Both the position numbers and the translations under genes were made by a program. The notes beneath the pieces were generated by a model, which saw nothing but the letters and a program-made list of their open reading frames with translations, searched no databases and was not told where the DNA came from. From Neobacillus cucumis (lineage in GTDB: Bacteria > Bacillota > Bacilli > Bacillales_B > DSM-18226), in contig NZ_JAEHGC010000013.1 in assembly GCF_016107705.1 (NCBI RefSeq), positions 1 to 64,000 of the forward strand: a DNA stretch of 64,000 bases, written 5' to 3'. Shown here one piece after another: positions 7,918 through 17,324 of this stretch (positions within the stretch are counted from its first letter, which is position 1; the number at the start of each line of letters is the position of its first letter).

Positions 7918-10900
7918 CTATGAAGGAATCTCTACAATCCCTTTATTTAGCAAGAGAATATTTTCATATGAGAAATTCGAAAGCAAATGGGTATGGCAGG
8001 TAAAAAATAAAATTTGATTCTGTTTTAGATTCTTTAATAGTTCAATGATTTTTTGTGTTCTTCTGGCATCAAAATTTACAAAGCTATCATCAATGATGAT
8101 CGGAAAACGATATTTTTCATAAAGTGTGGTGGCCAAGGCAAGCCTTATAGAAACATAGACTTGTTCGGTAGTCGCTTGGCTAAGTTCATTTGCCTCAAAA
8201 ATCGTGTAATCCTTCCTTTCAATTAAAAAGCCAGTCCCCGACTTTTGAAGATGAATTCGATGGTATCTCCCCTCTGTTAAAAAAAACAAATACTCCTCTG
8301 CTTTAGACAGCATTCTTGGCAGGTATGTATTTTTATACTTTTCAACCGTCTTAGCCAGAATATCTTGAGCAAGGCAATAAACAGACCATTCCTTCGCCAT
8401 TTCTTCCAGCTCATATTTTTTCTGTTTAAATTGATGAAGAAGCTCAGAGTAAATACCACCTTCTTCGAGGACCTGAATCTCATATTTTATAGAGGCATCT
8501 TCCTCTTGCAGTGCTGTCAGTCTTTCTTTTAAACGCATGGCTTCTTTTTGCTGTTCCACTGCCACTTCTTCAATATTATGAAGGTGTAAAAAGATCTCGC
8601 GCTCGGGTTCAGTTATGATCGAAAACTGAAGCTGCTTTTGAATATCCTTTAATCGTTCTTTAAACTTAGCCTGTTTTTCAGCCTTTACTCCAAGTTCGTA
8701 GTATTGCTGTTCATTGCTGGCCTCAGCTTCATCAAAAAGCTTTTTAATTTCATCTTTTAAGTGCAGCTGTTCCCGTTTCTTTTGTGTTAATTCATGCTCT
8801 AAATCCAGGAGTTTTGCTAGTCTCTCTTGACTCATTATCTTTTTCTCATGCTCAACCTTTAATTTCTCCCTAAGTGCATAGCCTTTTTTATGCAGATCCA
8901 TATGAACTTCCGATAAATAACGATTTGCAAATAATTCAAGACTATTCTCTATAGATAGTTGTTTTTCCTTGATTTGTGAAATGCGCTCATCCAGATGGCT
9001 CTTTTCTCTCCATAGTGTTTTATATTGTTCAATAAGCCCGAAAGCCTCACGTAAATGGGCCATGGCGATATATTCAGGAATTTGCAGTTGGCTGGCGAGG
9101 GTAAAAAGACTTTCCTTATATTTTGCCGATTCAATTTCCCAGGCTTCAAACTTGGAGATTACCTTATCATATTGGTCATTCTGCTGCTCGAGTCGCATTT
9201 GCAACCCTTGTAACTGTTCTTTCCGCCGATTATCCAGAAGTAATTGCTCCTGAAGTTTCATAAAGTTTGCATATTCTGCTGAACCTAGTTTTTGGATTAC
9301 TTGTTTCTCTTTTGCCCTCAAAGAATCTAAAGTTGGATTGGAATCTTGCCCTTTTGGTTGGCTGAAGCTTTTTGACATTAAAGCTCCTGTCAATAAAGCG
9401 GCAATAACACTGATCGATACTAATCCCCATTGCTTCGTAAAAATTCCGTAGAATACTAGTCCAAGTAAAATGATTTCAAACAGAAGAAATTGAAGCTTTT
9501 TTTGCTTCTGGAGTTTTTTCCCTTCATTTTGTTCACGTTCATTGGCAAGACGATAGAATTCAATTTTATCCTTAATTGAATTTAGTTCATTTTCTAAACC
9601 TTTTTTGTCCTCTCCATTTAGTTTTTCCTCAAGCAGGGTTCTATCTTTATGGGGAAGAACCAGATTTTTCGCTGATTCAACTTCTATCTCAAGCTTTTCA
9701 AGAGCAGTTTTTTCTTCCTGAAACCTCTCCTCCAATTCAAGTTTCATTTCATCAAGCTTTTTGCCACGACTTGCTACTACTTCCACTTCATTCCTGACAT
9801 AGATATTTGTATTAATAGCAAGAAGTTCCTCTTCCTTTACCGGCAAATGAAGCCGGTCAAGTGTTTCAGAAAGTCTCCCTTGATAATCTTGAAGCTTTGA
9901 AAGGTACTGCTGTTTCTCCAGTTCTATCTGGTCAAATAGAGGGATTTGATCCAGTATTGTCATTAACGTGGATTCGTGTTCCAGGAATAAATCGTCTGGC
10001 CGCATAGCTGCTATTTCCTTTTTCAAGACTTCGATTCTCTCAAGCAGGCTTTTGATGTGAGCGTTATACGGGTAAAGCAACTGATTCAATCTCTCAAGCC
10101 TCTCGATCCCTTGGGCAGGGAATTGAATTTCTCCTAGATCAGCCAGCTCAGTTTTCGTCCATAATTCTTCTTTGACAAGTGAATGTATTTTCTTCCACTC
10201 ATTCAATTTTTCATTGCTTTCTTGCATTTCTGACAGCTGGTGGTGAATGTCCGCCATTTCCTCTTGAATGGATTCCTGTCTTTTAATGAAAGAATCATAT
10301 TCCTCATTTTTAGCTAAAGCCTTTTTCAACTCTCCATTTAGTGCATGGAGCTCTTGTAATTTTTCATTAAGCAATGGCTTTTTCCCGCTTGGCTTAAAGC
10401 GTGTTTCCATTTCTTTTTGCAGCACCGTTTCCGCTTCTGATAGGCGTTCTGTTCCTAATGTACCAGCGGAAAATAAAAACTTTCCAATCTCTTCACCTTT
10501 CATCTGATGAATGTTCTGTAACCCATTTAGGTTAAATGAAAAAATTGCTTGAAATAAGCCTTTATCAAAATTCCCCAATAATTCCTTAAGAAGCTCTTCT
10601 CCACCTAATCTGCCGTCTTCTAATGATACCTTTACATCTCCAGTGGATTTCCCTTTGACCCGTTCAATGACAGCAAAACCCAAATCATCATGAAAGATTC
10701 TTATTTTCCCGCCATATTTGTCACTATGTTTGGGCTCATAGCGCAGTTCAGAAGATTGTTGCTTAGTTGGAAAACCAAATAAAATTCCATGAAGAAAGGC
10801 CATAATCGTAGATTTGCCCGCTTCATTTTCTCCAAAGAACACTTGAAAATCGGCTAAGTTTTTGATTTGAATATTCTCCAATTGACCATAGCCATATATA

Positions 10901-10920
10901 TGAATCTCAACAATTTTCAA
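7918..10920 (-). CDS. yhaN: SbcC/Rad50-like AAA ATPase YhaN
   Basis: A large SMC-like ATPase, partner of the SbcD-like nuclease YhaO. The N-terminal half-ATPase has Walker A GENEAGKST (residues about 30-38). Two long coiled-coil regions follow. The C-terminal half-ATPase has a signature-like ELSQATTEQ and Walker B PIIIDDSFVNFDARR (about 935-950). In the middle, about residues 480-517, are two hydrophobic stretches (FLLFEIILLGLVFYGIF and LVSISVIAALLTGALM) that look like a membrane hairpin at the place where Rad50/SbcC have a hinge or zinc hook. The start is a TTG at 10920 with AAGGGAGTGAG 8 bases upstream. Length 1000 residues, slightly longer than the B. subtilis homologue. Confidence 0.9.
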   Translation of the reverse strand: MKIVEIHIYGYGQLENIQIKNLADFQVFFGENEAGKSTIMAFLHGILFGFPTKQQSSELRYEPKHSDKYGGKIRIFHDDLGFAVIERVKGKSTGDVKVSLEDGRLGGEELLKELLGNFDKGLFQAIFSFNLNGLQNIHQMKGEEIGKFLFSAGTLGTERLSEAETVLQKEMETRFKPSGKKPLLNEKLQELHALNGELKKALAKNEEYDSFIKRQESIQEEMADIHHQLSEMQESNEKLNEWKKIHSLVKEELWTKTELADLGEIQFPAQGIERLERLNQLLYPYNAHIKSLLERIEVLKKEIAAMRPDDLFLEHESTLMTILDQIPLFDQIELEKQQYLSKLQDYQGRLSETLDRLHLPVKEEELLAINTNIYVRNEVEVVASRGKKLDEMKLELEERFQEEKTALEKLEIEVESAKNLVLPHKDRTLLEEKLNGEDKKGLENELNSIKDKIEFYRLANEREQNEGKKLQKQKKLQFLLFEIILLGLVFYGIFTKQWGLVSISVIAALLTGALMSKSFSQPKGQDSNPTLDSLRAKEKQVIQKLGSAEYANFMKLQEQLLLDNRRKEQLQGLQMRLEQQNDQYDKVISKFEAWEIESAKYKESLFTLASQLQIPEYIAMAHLREAFGLIEQYKTLWREKSHLDERISQIKEKQLSIENSLELFANRYLSEVHMDLHKKGYALREKLKVEHEKKIMSQERLAKLLDLEHELTQKKREQLHLKDEIKKLFDEAEASNEQQYYELGVKAEKQAKFKERLKDIQKQLQFSIITEPEREIFLHLHNIEEVAVEQQKEAMRLKERLTALQEEDASIKYEIQVLEEGGIYSELLHQFKQKKYELEEMAKEWSVYCLAQDILAKTVEKYKNTYLPRMLSKAEEYLFFLTEGRYHRIHLQKSGTGFLIERKDYTIFEANELSQATTEQVYVSIRLALATTLYEKYRFPIIIDDSFVNFDARRTQKIIELLKNLKQNQILFFTCHTHLLSNFSYENILLLNKGIVEIPS

Positions 10921-10938
10921 ATAAACTCACTCCCTTCT

Positions 10939-12159
10939 CTATGATTGATAAAGTAAGCTAATTAAAAGCTTTTCTGCTTTTTCGACTATTTCTTTTTGGT
11001 TGCTATTCGTTAAATTCGAGAGATATTTTCTGCCTAAACGATGGTCATACAAGGGGGCTAACGTTTCCTCAACGTCTGTATGGTCATCTAAGGTTTTAAA
11101 CATTTCGGCATAAAAATTCGCCTCAGCCTGCAAATGCTCTCGATCCAATTGGACATCTTCAGCTACACCCAGTTCAACGATCCATACGAATTCTTTTTCC
11201 TCTTTCTCTTCTTCAAGAAGGAGTTCTAAAAGTTCGTTATTTAAACTCTTTTTTTCCTTTGCATTTTCTAAATGGACATTTTCTAAAAATAACGTTAAAA
11301 GGGTTCCTATTTTTTCTTTTCTTAGACTATTTATAGTCATTTGGCATAATTGAAAAATTTGATGAAAGTTTTCTGCTGAAGAGGCATCAACGACTGCTTC
11401 CTCCCAAACAATATCTGATGTCTCTACAAATTCAAGATTGGACTCTGAATCCTTTAGAGTTACATGATAAAAGCCTTTTGGACCTTTTTCTTTTTTATTT
11501 CGCCCCTGCAGATTCCCGGGATAAAGAATTGGCGGATTTTCAGATAAGACCGACCGTTTATGAATATGCCCCAACGCCCAATAATCAAAGTTTTTCTCAA
11601 ATAGATCCTTAATGGAAAAGGGTGCATAGTTACCATGCTCCTCACGGCCGCTTTCATTTCCATGAAGAATGCCAATATGAAAATCAGCACCGTCGATTTT
11701 TTGATAATCATCAATTTTCTTTTCAAACACATGGCGTTCGGGATAACTAAAACCGTAAAGATGAATCCGGGTTCCGCTCTTGGTTTCAAGTGGCTTCATT
11801 TCAACCTCATGGCTAAATATATGTACATTTTCAGGCATGTCGAGTTGTACCCAAGTTCCGTTTAAATGATCATGATTGCCGTGGACGACAAAAACAGGTA
11901 TATCATGTTCAGCAAGCTTCAGCATTTCTGTACGAAACCGGGATTGCGCTCGAAGGCTGCGGTCTTCTCCGTCAAATAAATCTCCGGCAAAAATGACAAA
12001 ATCGACTTTGCGAAGAATTGCTTCAGCTGTTAGTCTTTTTAAAGCTGTGAACGTACTTTCCTTGACTCTAGTTAAAATGTCAGCGGGCAAATATTTCAAC
12101 CCGACCATCGGACTATCTAAGTGAAGGTCAGCAGCATGAATAAAGGATAGTTGTTTCAT
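10939..12159 (-). CDS. yhaO: SbcD/Mre11-like metallophosphoesterase YhaO
   Basis: Predicted DNA nuclease of the calcineurin-like phosphoesterase superfamily. Metal-ligand motifs appear in order: HAADLHLDSP (residues 7-16), GDLFDG (about 60), VHGNHDH (about 95), GILHGN (about 167) and GHIHKR (about 200). The C-terminal 150 residues form an extra domain. It is the first gene of yhaO-yhaN-yhaM, 18 bases ahead of yhaN, so nuclease and ATPase are co-expressed like sbcD-sbcC. Length 406 residues, normal. Role in DNA repair or end processing is inferred from the family. Confidence 0.92.
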   Translation of the reverse strand: MKQLSFIHAADLHLDSPMVGLKYLPADILTRVKESTFTALKRLTAEAILRKVDFVIFAGDLFDGEDRSLRAQSRFRTEMLKLAEHDIPVFVVHGNHDHLNGTWVQLDMPENVHIFSHEVEMKPLETKSGTRIHLYGFSYPERHVFEKKIDDYQKIDGADFHIGILHGNESGREEHGNYAPFSIKDLFEKNFDYWALGHIHKRSVLSENPPILYPGNLQGRNKKEKGPKGFYHVTLKDSESNLEFVETSDIVWEEAVVDASSAENFHQIFQLCQMTINSLRKEKIGTLLTLFLENVHLENAKEKKSLNNELLELLLEEEKEEKEFVWIVELGVAEDVQLDREHLQAEANFYAEMFKTLDDHTDVEETLAPLYDHRLGRKYLSNLTNSNQKEIVEKAEKLLISLLYQS

Positions 12160-12235
12160 AAAATTTTCCTTTCACGGTCTTTTCTTTATTTTAACATCTC
12201 CAAAAACCGAATGCACGTTCTGTGTCAAATTTTTT

Positions 12236-12280
12236 AAAAAAGAGTACCCACCAATAATAAATGGCTGATACTCTTTTTTT
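12236..12280 (-). terminator. yhaP terminator
   Basis: AAAGAGTA and TACTCTTT arms around a 22-base loop with a T run on the minus strand, directly after the yhaP stop. Confidence 0.7.
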
Positions 12281-12284
12281 GGGA

Positions 12285-13538
12285 TTATTTATTTTTTGTT
12301 AATTGCAGTGCTTTTTTAATATCTTTATAGGAATTGGATTTCCCATACATTAAAACGCCGCCTTTATAAACACGTGCACCGAAGATTGCTAATATAATGA
12401 TGGTTGCAATAAGGAGGCCGATTCCAATCAACGACTCCCATGCCGGAATATTTAGCATCCCAACCCGTAAAAACATGATCATTGGGGTGAAGAACGGAAT
12501 ATAAGAAGTAGCCGTGATAAAGGTTGAATCCGGCTTCCCGAGCCCAAACATGGAAATCATAAAACCTCCAACCACCAATAGGGTCATCGGCGTAATCATC
12601 TGCTGCACATCCTCAATCCGGCTAACCAGTGACCCTAAAAAAGCCGCAAGTGTAGCATAAAGAAAGTAGCCAAGAATGAAGAAAATAACCGCATAGGTAA
12701 TCGTTCCAACCGGGATGTCTCCAAAACCATAAACACCGAAAAATCCTTCCTTCAAGGATTCCATATTTTGTTTTAATGAGACATAACCGACAGATAGAAA
12801 AATAGCGAGCTGAGTGAGGCTTAATAGACCAATTCCAATAATTTTTGCAAACATCTGCTTAATTGGCGAAACACTTGAAATTAAAATTTCCATGACCCTT
12901 GAAGATTTTTCAACGGCTACTTCCATGGCAATCATATTCGCATACATAATGACCGAGAAATAAATGATGAAAAGCAGAACATATACTAGTCCTCTTGCCT
13001 GATTTAATTCCTCTTCTGTTTTCGCATTTTTCTCGAGGGCGACCTTCTTAAACGATACAGGTTCATACAGCTTTTGCAGCTGAGCAGGTGTTAACTGAAT
13101 CTTCGAGCCCGCGAGCATGGTTTTAACCTGCTGAAGACTTGTTTGCAGATCGGTAAAAAGGGCGGAGTCCGCAATACTCATTGCCTTATAGGAAGCCTCC
13201 GGCAATTTCTCCTCATTATAACGCAACTGAATAATGGCGCTGTAATCCCCTTTTTCAACTGCTTTTTCTGCTTTTTCTAGACTGCCTTTATAAAGGGTAA
13301 GCGTAATTTCTTTATTAATTGTGCTGAGTTGCTTCTTTAAAGGTACATAAAGCTGACCAGTTTCATCTAATACAGCAACCTTCTCTTTTCCATCATTTTT
13401 ATCAAATGCATTAATAATATTATGAATGTTTGTTAAGGCGAGAACTATTACTACTGTTAACAGTGTGGTGAAAAGAAAGGATTTTGTTTTTAATTTATTT
13501 ACATAGGTATGGAATAATATAATCCAAAAACTATTCAT
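12285..13538 (-). CDS. yhaP: ABC-2 type exporter permease YhaP
   Basis: Membrane subunit of a NatAB-type exporter. An N-terminal membrane helix (FLFTTLLTVVIVLALTNI) is followed by an extracytoplasmic domain of about 130 residues, then at least five membrane helices from about residue 185 to 395 (ABC-2 permease layout: YVLLFIIYFSVIMYANMIAM, ...). The segment MEVAVEKSSRVMEILISSVSP is the cytoplasmic coupling motif shared with NatB proteins. Length 417 residues. Overlaps yhaQ by 8 bases, so the two are translationally coupled. Substrate unknown; the B. subtilis relative NatB exports sodium, but that cannot be transferred here. Confidence 0.88.
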   Translation of the reverse strand: MNSFWIILFHTYVNKLKTKSFLFTTLLTVVIVLALTNIHNIINAFDKNDGKEKVAVLDETGQLYVPLKKQLSTINKEITLTLYKGSLEKAEKAVEKGDYSAIIQLRYNEEKLPEASYKAMSIADSALFTDLQTSLQQVKTMLAGSKIQLTPAQLQKLYEPVSFKKVALEKNAKTEEELNQARGLVYVLLFIIYFSVIMYANMIAMEVAVEKSSRVMEILISSVSPIKQMFAKIIGIGLLSLTQLAIFLSVGYVSLKQNMESLKEGFFGVYGFGDIPVGTITYAVIFFILGYFLYATLAAFLGSLVSRIEDVQQMITPMTLLVVGGFMISMFGLGKPDSTFITATSYIPFFTPMIMFLRVGMLNIPAWESLIGIGLLIATIIILAIFGARVYKGGVLMYGKSNSYKDIKKALQLTKNK

Positions 13539-14430
13539 AGGAATCTCCTACCTTCTCTATAAAAATATCATTTAAGGAAGGCTCCTCAAGTTCAAATTTA
13601 CGTATAAATCCTTTGCCGACAATTTCCTTCAAAATCTGTTCTGCTACCATTTCCCCTTCAATCTGAAGATGAATTCCTTGGGCAGTCACTTTTGACTTTA
13701 ACACCCCGGAATGATTTTTTAAAAAATCCAATGAAAAATCGGCATGAATAATCAGATTCTTTTTTCCAAAAGTGCGTTTAATCTCCTTCAATGCCCCATG
13801 AACAACCGGACTACCCTTGTGTAAAATGCATAGATGCTCACACATTTCCTCAACATGCTCCATCCGATGACTGGCAAACACAATGGTTGCGCCGTTTTCC
13901 TTTAAGGAGACCACTGCCTCCTTTAAAAGTTCTACATTTATGGGATCAAGACCGCTGAAGGGCTCATCCAGAATTAACAGCTTTGGTTTATGTATAACAG
14001 CAGCAATAAATTGAATTTTTTGCTGATTACCTTTTGAAAGCTCTTCAATTTTTTTATTCTCATATTCCGGGATTTTAAAGCGATCTAGCCAAGTATGTAA
14101 TTCCTTTACGGCTTCTGCCTTTTGCATCCCTCTAAGACGAGCTAAATAAACAATTTGCTCCCGAACCTTTAGTTTTGGGTACAAGCCTCTTTCTTCCGGA
14201 AGATAGCCGACCAAGTGGCTAGTTGAATAATCAATCTCTTTATCATCCCAGGTTATTTTCCCATCAGATGGTTCAAGCAATCCTATTATCATTCGGAATG
14301 TGGTTGTTTTACCTGCACCATTAGCCCCTAAAAAACCAAACATCTCTTTTTCCGGTATCATTAGCGATAAATCATTTACAGCAGTAAACTGCCCAAACCG
14401 CTTTGACACATTTTTAAGCTGAAGTACCAA
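13531..14430 (-). CDS. yhaQ: ABC exporter ATP-binding protein YhaQ
   Basis: ATPase of the YhaPQ exporter. Walker A GANGAGKTT near residue 34, signature ELSKGNQQK near 134, Walker B LLILDEPFSGLDP near 153 and H-loop ASHRMEH near 187, then a C-terminal domain of about 80 residues as in NatA-type ATPases. 299 residues. Start TTG at 14430 with AAAGGAG 10 bases upstream. First gene of the yhaQP pair; divergent from the yhzD-like gene. Confidence 0.9.
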   Translation of the reverse strand: MVLQLKNVSKRFGQFTAVNDLSLMIPEKEMFGFLGANGAGKTTTFRMIIGLLEPSDGKITWDDKEIDYSTSHLVGYLPEERGLYPKLKVREQIVYLARLRGMQKAEAVKELHTWLDRFKIPEYENKKIEELSKGNQQKIQFIAAVIHKPKLLILDEPFSGLDPINVELLKEAVVSLKENGATIVFASHRMEHVEEMCEHLCILHKGSPVVHGALKEIKRTFGKKNLIIHADFSLDFLKNHSGVLKSKVTAQGIHLQIEGEMVAEQILKEIVGKGFIRKFELEEPSLNDIFIEKVGDSYE

Positions 14431-14554
14431 TTTTCCATCACTCCTTTATCATTAGTACGTGAAAAACGCTTGAAAAGTTTCTTTTTTTATTTTGCTAAAT
14501 TTCAAGAATTATGCAAAAATAATAGTAACAATCTATTAATAGGGGGATTTCAGG

Positions 14555-14740
14555 ATGAAAACGTATAAACTAACTGCATTTGAACCAAATGGGGAAAAGA
14601 TTTTAGATGAAGCCTTCCAGGCGGATCATGATGATGCAGCAAAAGAATTAGGTACGAAACTATTATTAGAAAAAAACTTACTAGAAAAAACCCATCGTGT
14701 CATCTCTCCAAGTGGTAAACTATTACTTTTTCATTCTTAA
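14555..14740 (+). CDS. yhzD: YhzD-like small protein
   Basis: A 61-residue soluble protein (MKTYKLTAFEPNGEKILDE...) with a beta-alpha-beta look, preceded by AGGGGGAT. It fits the YhzD family of short Bacillus proteins with no known function; the assignment is from memory of the family and from its position next to yhaR. Monocistronic, sharing a bidirectional terminator with yhaR. Confidence 0.7.
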   Translation: MKTYKLTAFEPNGEKILDEAFQADHDDAAKELGTKLLLEKNLLEKTHRVISPSGKLLLFHS

Positions 14741-14748
14741 ATCATATC

Positions 14749-14776
14749 AAAAAAGAAGCCCAAGGGCTTCTTTTTT
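14749..14776. terminator. bidirectional terminator
   Basis: AAAAAAGAAGCCC/GGGCTTCTTTTTT with a 2-base loop between the convergent yhzD-like gene and yhaR. Confidence 0.9.
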
Positions 14777-14779
14777 ACA

Positions 14780-15589
14780 TTATTTCCCAATAAAGTTAGG
14801 TTGTCTTTTTTCGATAAATGCTTGAATTCCTTCTTGATGGTCGTGTGTTTGCCGCATTTTTATTTGCCCATATTTCTCTAATTCTAAAATCTTAAGCAAC
14901 TGTGGGCGGTTTTTTTCAGCTAAAATCTTTTTCGTTTTAATCATCGCCTGTACAGGGCGGCTTAACCAATCCAAAATTCTAGCCTCTAACGCTTCTTTCA
15001 TGTCACCTTCTGCTACTTCCTGGATGAGTCCAAGGGCCAAGGCTTCGTTTGGATCTAATTTTTTCCCGTCCCAAATAATCTGTTTGGCTTTTAATTCTCC
15101 TACCCTTTTCTCTAAAAAGAAATGAGCTCCACCATCAGGGATTAAGCCGATGCCGATAAAATTCATCGCTAATTTGCTAGACTGGTCAGCAATAATATAG
15201 TCTGTGGCTAATGCCAAACTAAATCCTAAGCCTGCTGCTGCTCCAGAGACGGCACTAATGGTTAGTTTTGGCATACTGTACAAGGTTACAATCAGTTCGC
15301 TAATTGAATCCATGAAAGAGAAAAATTCATTCTCATAAATATTCGATTGCATCATTTTAATATCTCCACCTGCCGAGAAGGCTCTGCCTTTCCCAGTTAA
15401 CACGACAATATCAATGTCATCAGAGTCACTGATTTCTTTTAACTTAAAGACTAAGCCCCTAATTAAATCTATATCCATTGCATTTAATGTTTCCGGTCGA
15501 TTTAACTCGACAGTTGCTACACGGCCATTGACAATTACGTTTACTTTTTCAGTTACAAAATGATTCGACAACCTAAAAGCGCCCCCCAT
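14780..15589 (-). CDS. yhaR: enoyl-CoA hydratase/isomerase family protein YhaR
   Basis: Crotonase-fold enzyme acting on a CoA thioester. Visible are VELNRPETLNAM at about residues 23-34, the oxyanion-hole region GKGRAFSAGGDIKMM at about 66-80, and AVSGAAAGLGFSLALATDY at about 113-131. The catalytic Glu pair of true hydratases is not obvious: the first position is around AAGLG and the second around FIGIGLIPDGGA, where Asp replaces Glu. The reaction could therefore be isomerase- or hydratase-like; the substrate is unknown. Start ATG at 15589 with AAGGAG 8 bases upstream. 269 residues. Confidence 0.8.
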   Translation of the reverse strand: MGGAFRLSNHFVTEKVNVIVNGRVATVELNRPETLNAMDIDLIRGLVFKLKEISDSDDIDIVVLTGKGRAFSAGGDIKMMQSNIYENEFFSFMDSISELIVTLYSMPKLTISAVSGAAAGLGFSLALATDYIIADQSSKLAMNFIGIGLIPDGGAHFFLEKRVGELKAKQIIWDGKKLDPNEALALGLIQEVAEGDMKEALEARILDWLSRPVQAMIKTKKILAEKNRPQLLKILELEKYGQIKMRQTHDHQEGIQAFIEKRQPNFIGK

Positions 15590-15693
15590 TGTTTTTTCTC
15601 CTTCTATTATAAATGGAAATGGAAGGAATAAAAATGAATTTTCACAATATAAGGGGTTTTTTCGAAGCTAATTGAAAAAATCCCCCTACTTGC

Positions 15694-17205
15694 TTAAGCA
15701 GGTGACCCTTTTTCAGAAAATAGCTCATTTAATATTTTTATTTTATCTTCTGTATAGGCTTCAAAACTGTCATTATAGGTTTTCGGATCTTTTGGATTGG
15801 CAAAGTGTGTAATTTTCCCAGTAACAGGGTCGATAAATTTACTTGCAGCACCGCAGCCAATACCAATAATGGTCTGTTGTTCCTCCATAATCATAATGTT
15901 GTAAATGCTTTCCTGATTCGGAAGCGAGTATCCGACATTTTCAAGGTTTCCTAGAATATTTTTCTGACGATATAAATAATACGGTACATACCCATGATCA
16001 TCTGTCCAAACTTGCGCAAGCCCCATCATTTTCTCGACTTCAGCGCGTTCGGCAACCTTGTATTTCTCCCGATTCTGAGTCATTTCAGAAGCACGTTTAA
16101 AAGACAGAGTATGAACCGTTAAGGATTCCGGCATCAGTTTTTCTGTTTCTGCGAGTGAATGGGTAAATTCCGGCAGACCCTCTCCAGGTAGTCCGATAAT
16201 TAAATCCATGTTGATATTATTCATCCCCATTTCACGCGCTAAATGAAATTTATCAATTGTTTCAGTTACAGTGTGGTGCCGGCCAATTGCTTTTAACGTT
16301 TCCTGAGTATATGACTGAGGATTAATGCTGATTCTGTCAATCTTCCACTTTTTCAATACCTCTAACTTCTCAGGAGTAATTGTATCAGGGCGTCCGGCTT
16401 CGACCGTGATCTCACGAATTTTTTCAACATCAGGGAATGATTCATACATTTCTTCATAAAGCATGTCCATTTCTTCTGCTGTAATACTAGTCGGAGTCCC
16501 ACCACCATAATAAACGGTCGTAATCCGAATACCTTTTTCCTTTAACCATTGACCAATTTTCTTCATTTCATAATGAAGCCCACCCAGGAAAGAATCTACT
16601 GACCCCTGGCGGCCATTGATGGCATAGGCCGGGAAGGTGCAGTAAGCACATTTTGTCGGACAAAACGGTATCCCAATATAAATACTGACTTCTTTTTGCA
16701 GTGTATATAAATCTGGTACGACTGACAGCTGCCTATCGACAATCTGCTGCATTAAGTTGATTTTTTCATCGGTAATCAGATAATCATCCTTTAACTGCTG
16801 ATGGGCAAGTTCCTTAGGGATCCCCTCTTGAACTTTACGATGGAGCAACTTCGTTGGCCTGACGCCTGTCAAAATCCCCCATTTTTGAATTATTCCGGTA
16901 CAGTCCTGCAACACTGTTAAATAAACATGGGCAACTGCATTCTTTATTTGTTTAAAGGTTTCTTTATCTGAAACACCCGGCAGCAGTTCTTTTTCGTATT
17001 CTGCCGTCACCTTTTTTCCGGAAAGGCTGATTAATTCAGCCGAGACTGTCACAATTTCGTTTATTTGCATCGAAAACTTTATGCTTATATCTGCTTTTTC
17101 ATCATATTCTTTTAGAATCAATGATTCTTCAAAAAACAAATTGGCTATCAACTGGAGCGGCCGGTCAAATCTTGTATCCTCTAACCCAATAATTGATATT
17201 CTCAA
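15694..17205 (-). CDS. hemZ: radical SAM coproporphyrinogen III oxidase-like protein HemZ
   Basis: Radical SAM enzyme of the HemN/HemW/HemZ group, assigned to oxygen-independent coproporphyrinogen III oxidation in haem synthesis. The [4Fe-4S]-binding motif is CPTKCAYC at about residues 186-193, preceded by an N-terminal extension of about 170 residues typical of HemZ. GGGTPTSI and the HemN-type NPQSYTQETL follow. 503 residues. I prefer the TTG at 17205, 7 bases after GAGGTG; the TTG at 17211 is too close to it. Whether HemZ is a true dehydrogenase or a HemW-like chaperone is unresolved for the family. Confidence 0.9.
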   Translation of the reverse strand: MRISIIGLEDTRFDRPLQLIANLFFEESLILKEYDEKADISIKFSMQINEIVTVSAELISLSGKKVTAEYEKELLPGVSDKETFKQIKNAVAHVYLTVLQDCTGIIQKWGILTGVRPTKLLHRKVQEGIPKELAHQQLKDDYLITDEKINLMQQIVDRQLSVVPDLYTLQKEVSIYIGIPFCPTKCAYCTFPAYAINGRQGSVDSFLGGLHYEMKKIGQWLKEKGIRITTVYYGGGTPTSITAEEMDMLYEEMYESFPDVEKIREITVEAGRPDTITPEKLEVLKKWKIDRISINPQSYTQETLKAIGRHHTVTETIDKFHLAREMGMNNINMDLIIGLPGEGLPEFTHSLAETEKLMPESLTVHTLSFKRASEMTQNREKYKVAERAEVEKMMGLAQVWTDDHGYVPYYLYRQKNILGNLENVGYSLPNQESIYNIMIMEEQQTIIGIGCGAASKFIDPVTGKITHFANPKDPKTYNDSFEAYTEDKIKILNELFSEKGSPA

Positions 17206-17290
17206 AAACAATCACCTCAAATTAAACTTCCTTAAGTGTACAAAATCAATAATTCAAGGTCAATATAATGGAAATCATTGCAAACAGAAA

Positions 17291-17318
17291 GATACCAAAG
17301 TTATAACCTTGGTACCTT
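17291..17318 (-). terminator. possible yhaX terminator
   Basis: Almost perfect inverted repeat GATACCAA.GTTATAAC.TTGGTACC just after yhaX, but the T tract behind it is broken. Confidence 0.4.
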
Positions 17319-17324
17319 CAAAAA

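Noticed and set aside
8277..10507. Several 60-95 codon frames within yhaN in other frames
   Set aside because: Shadows of the long yhaN coding sequence without ribosome binding sites.
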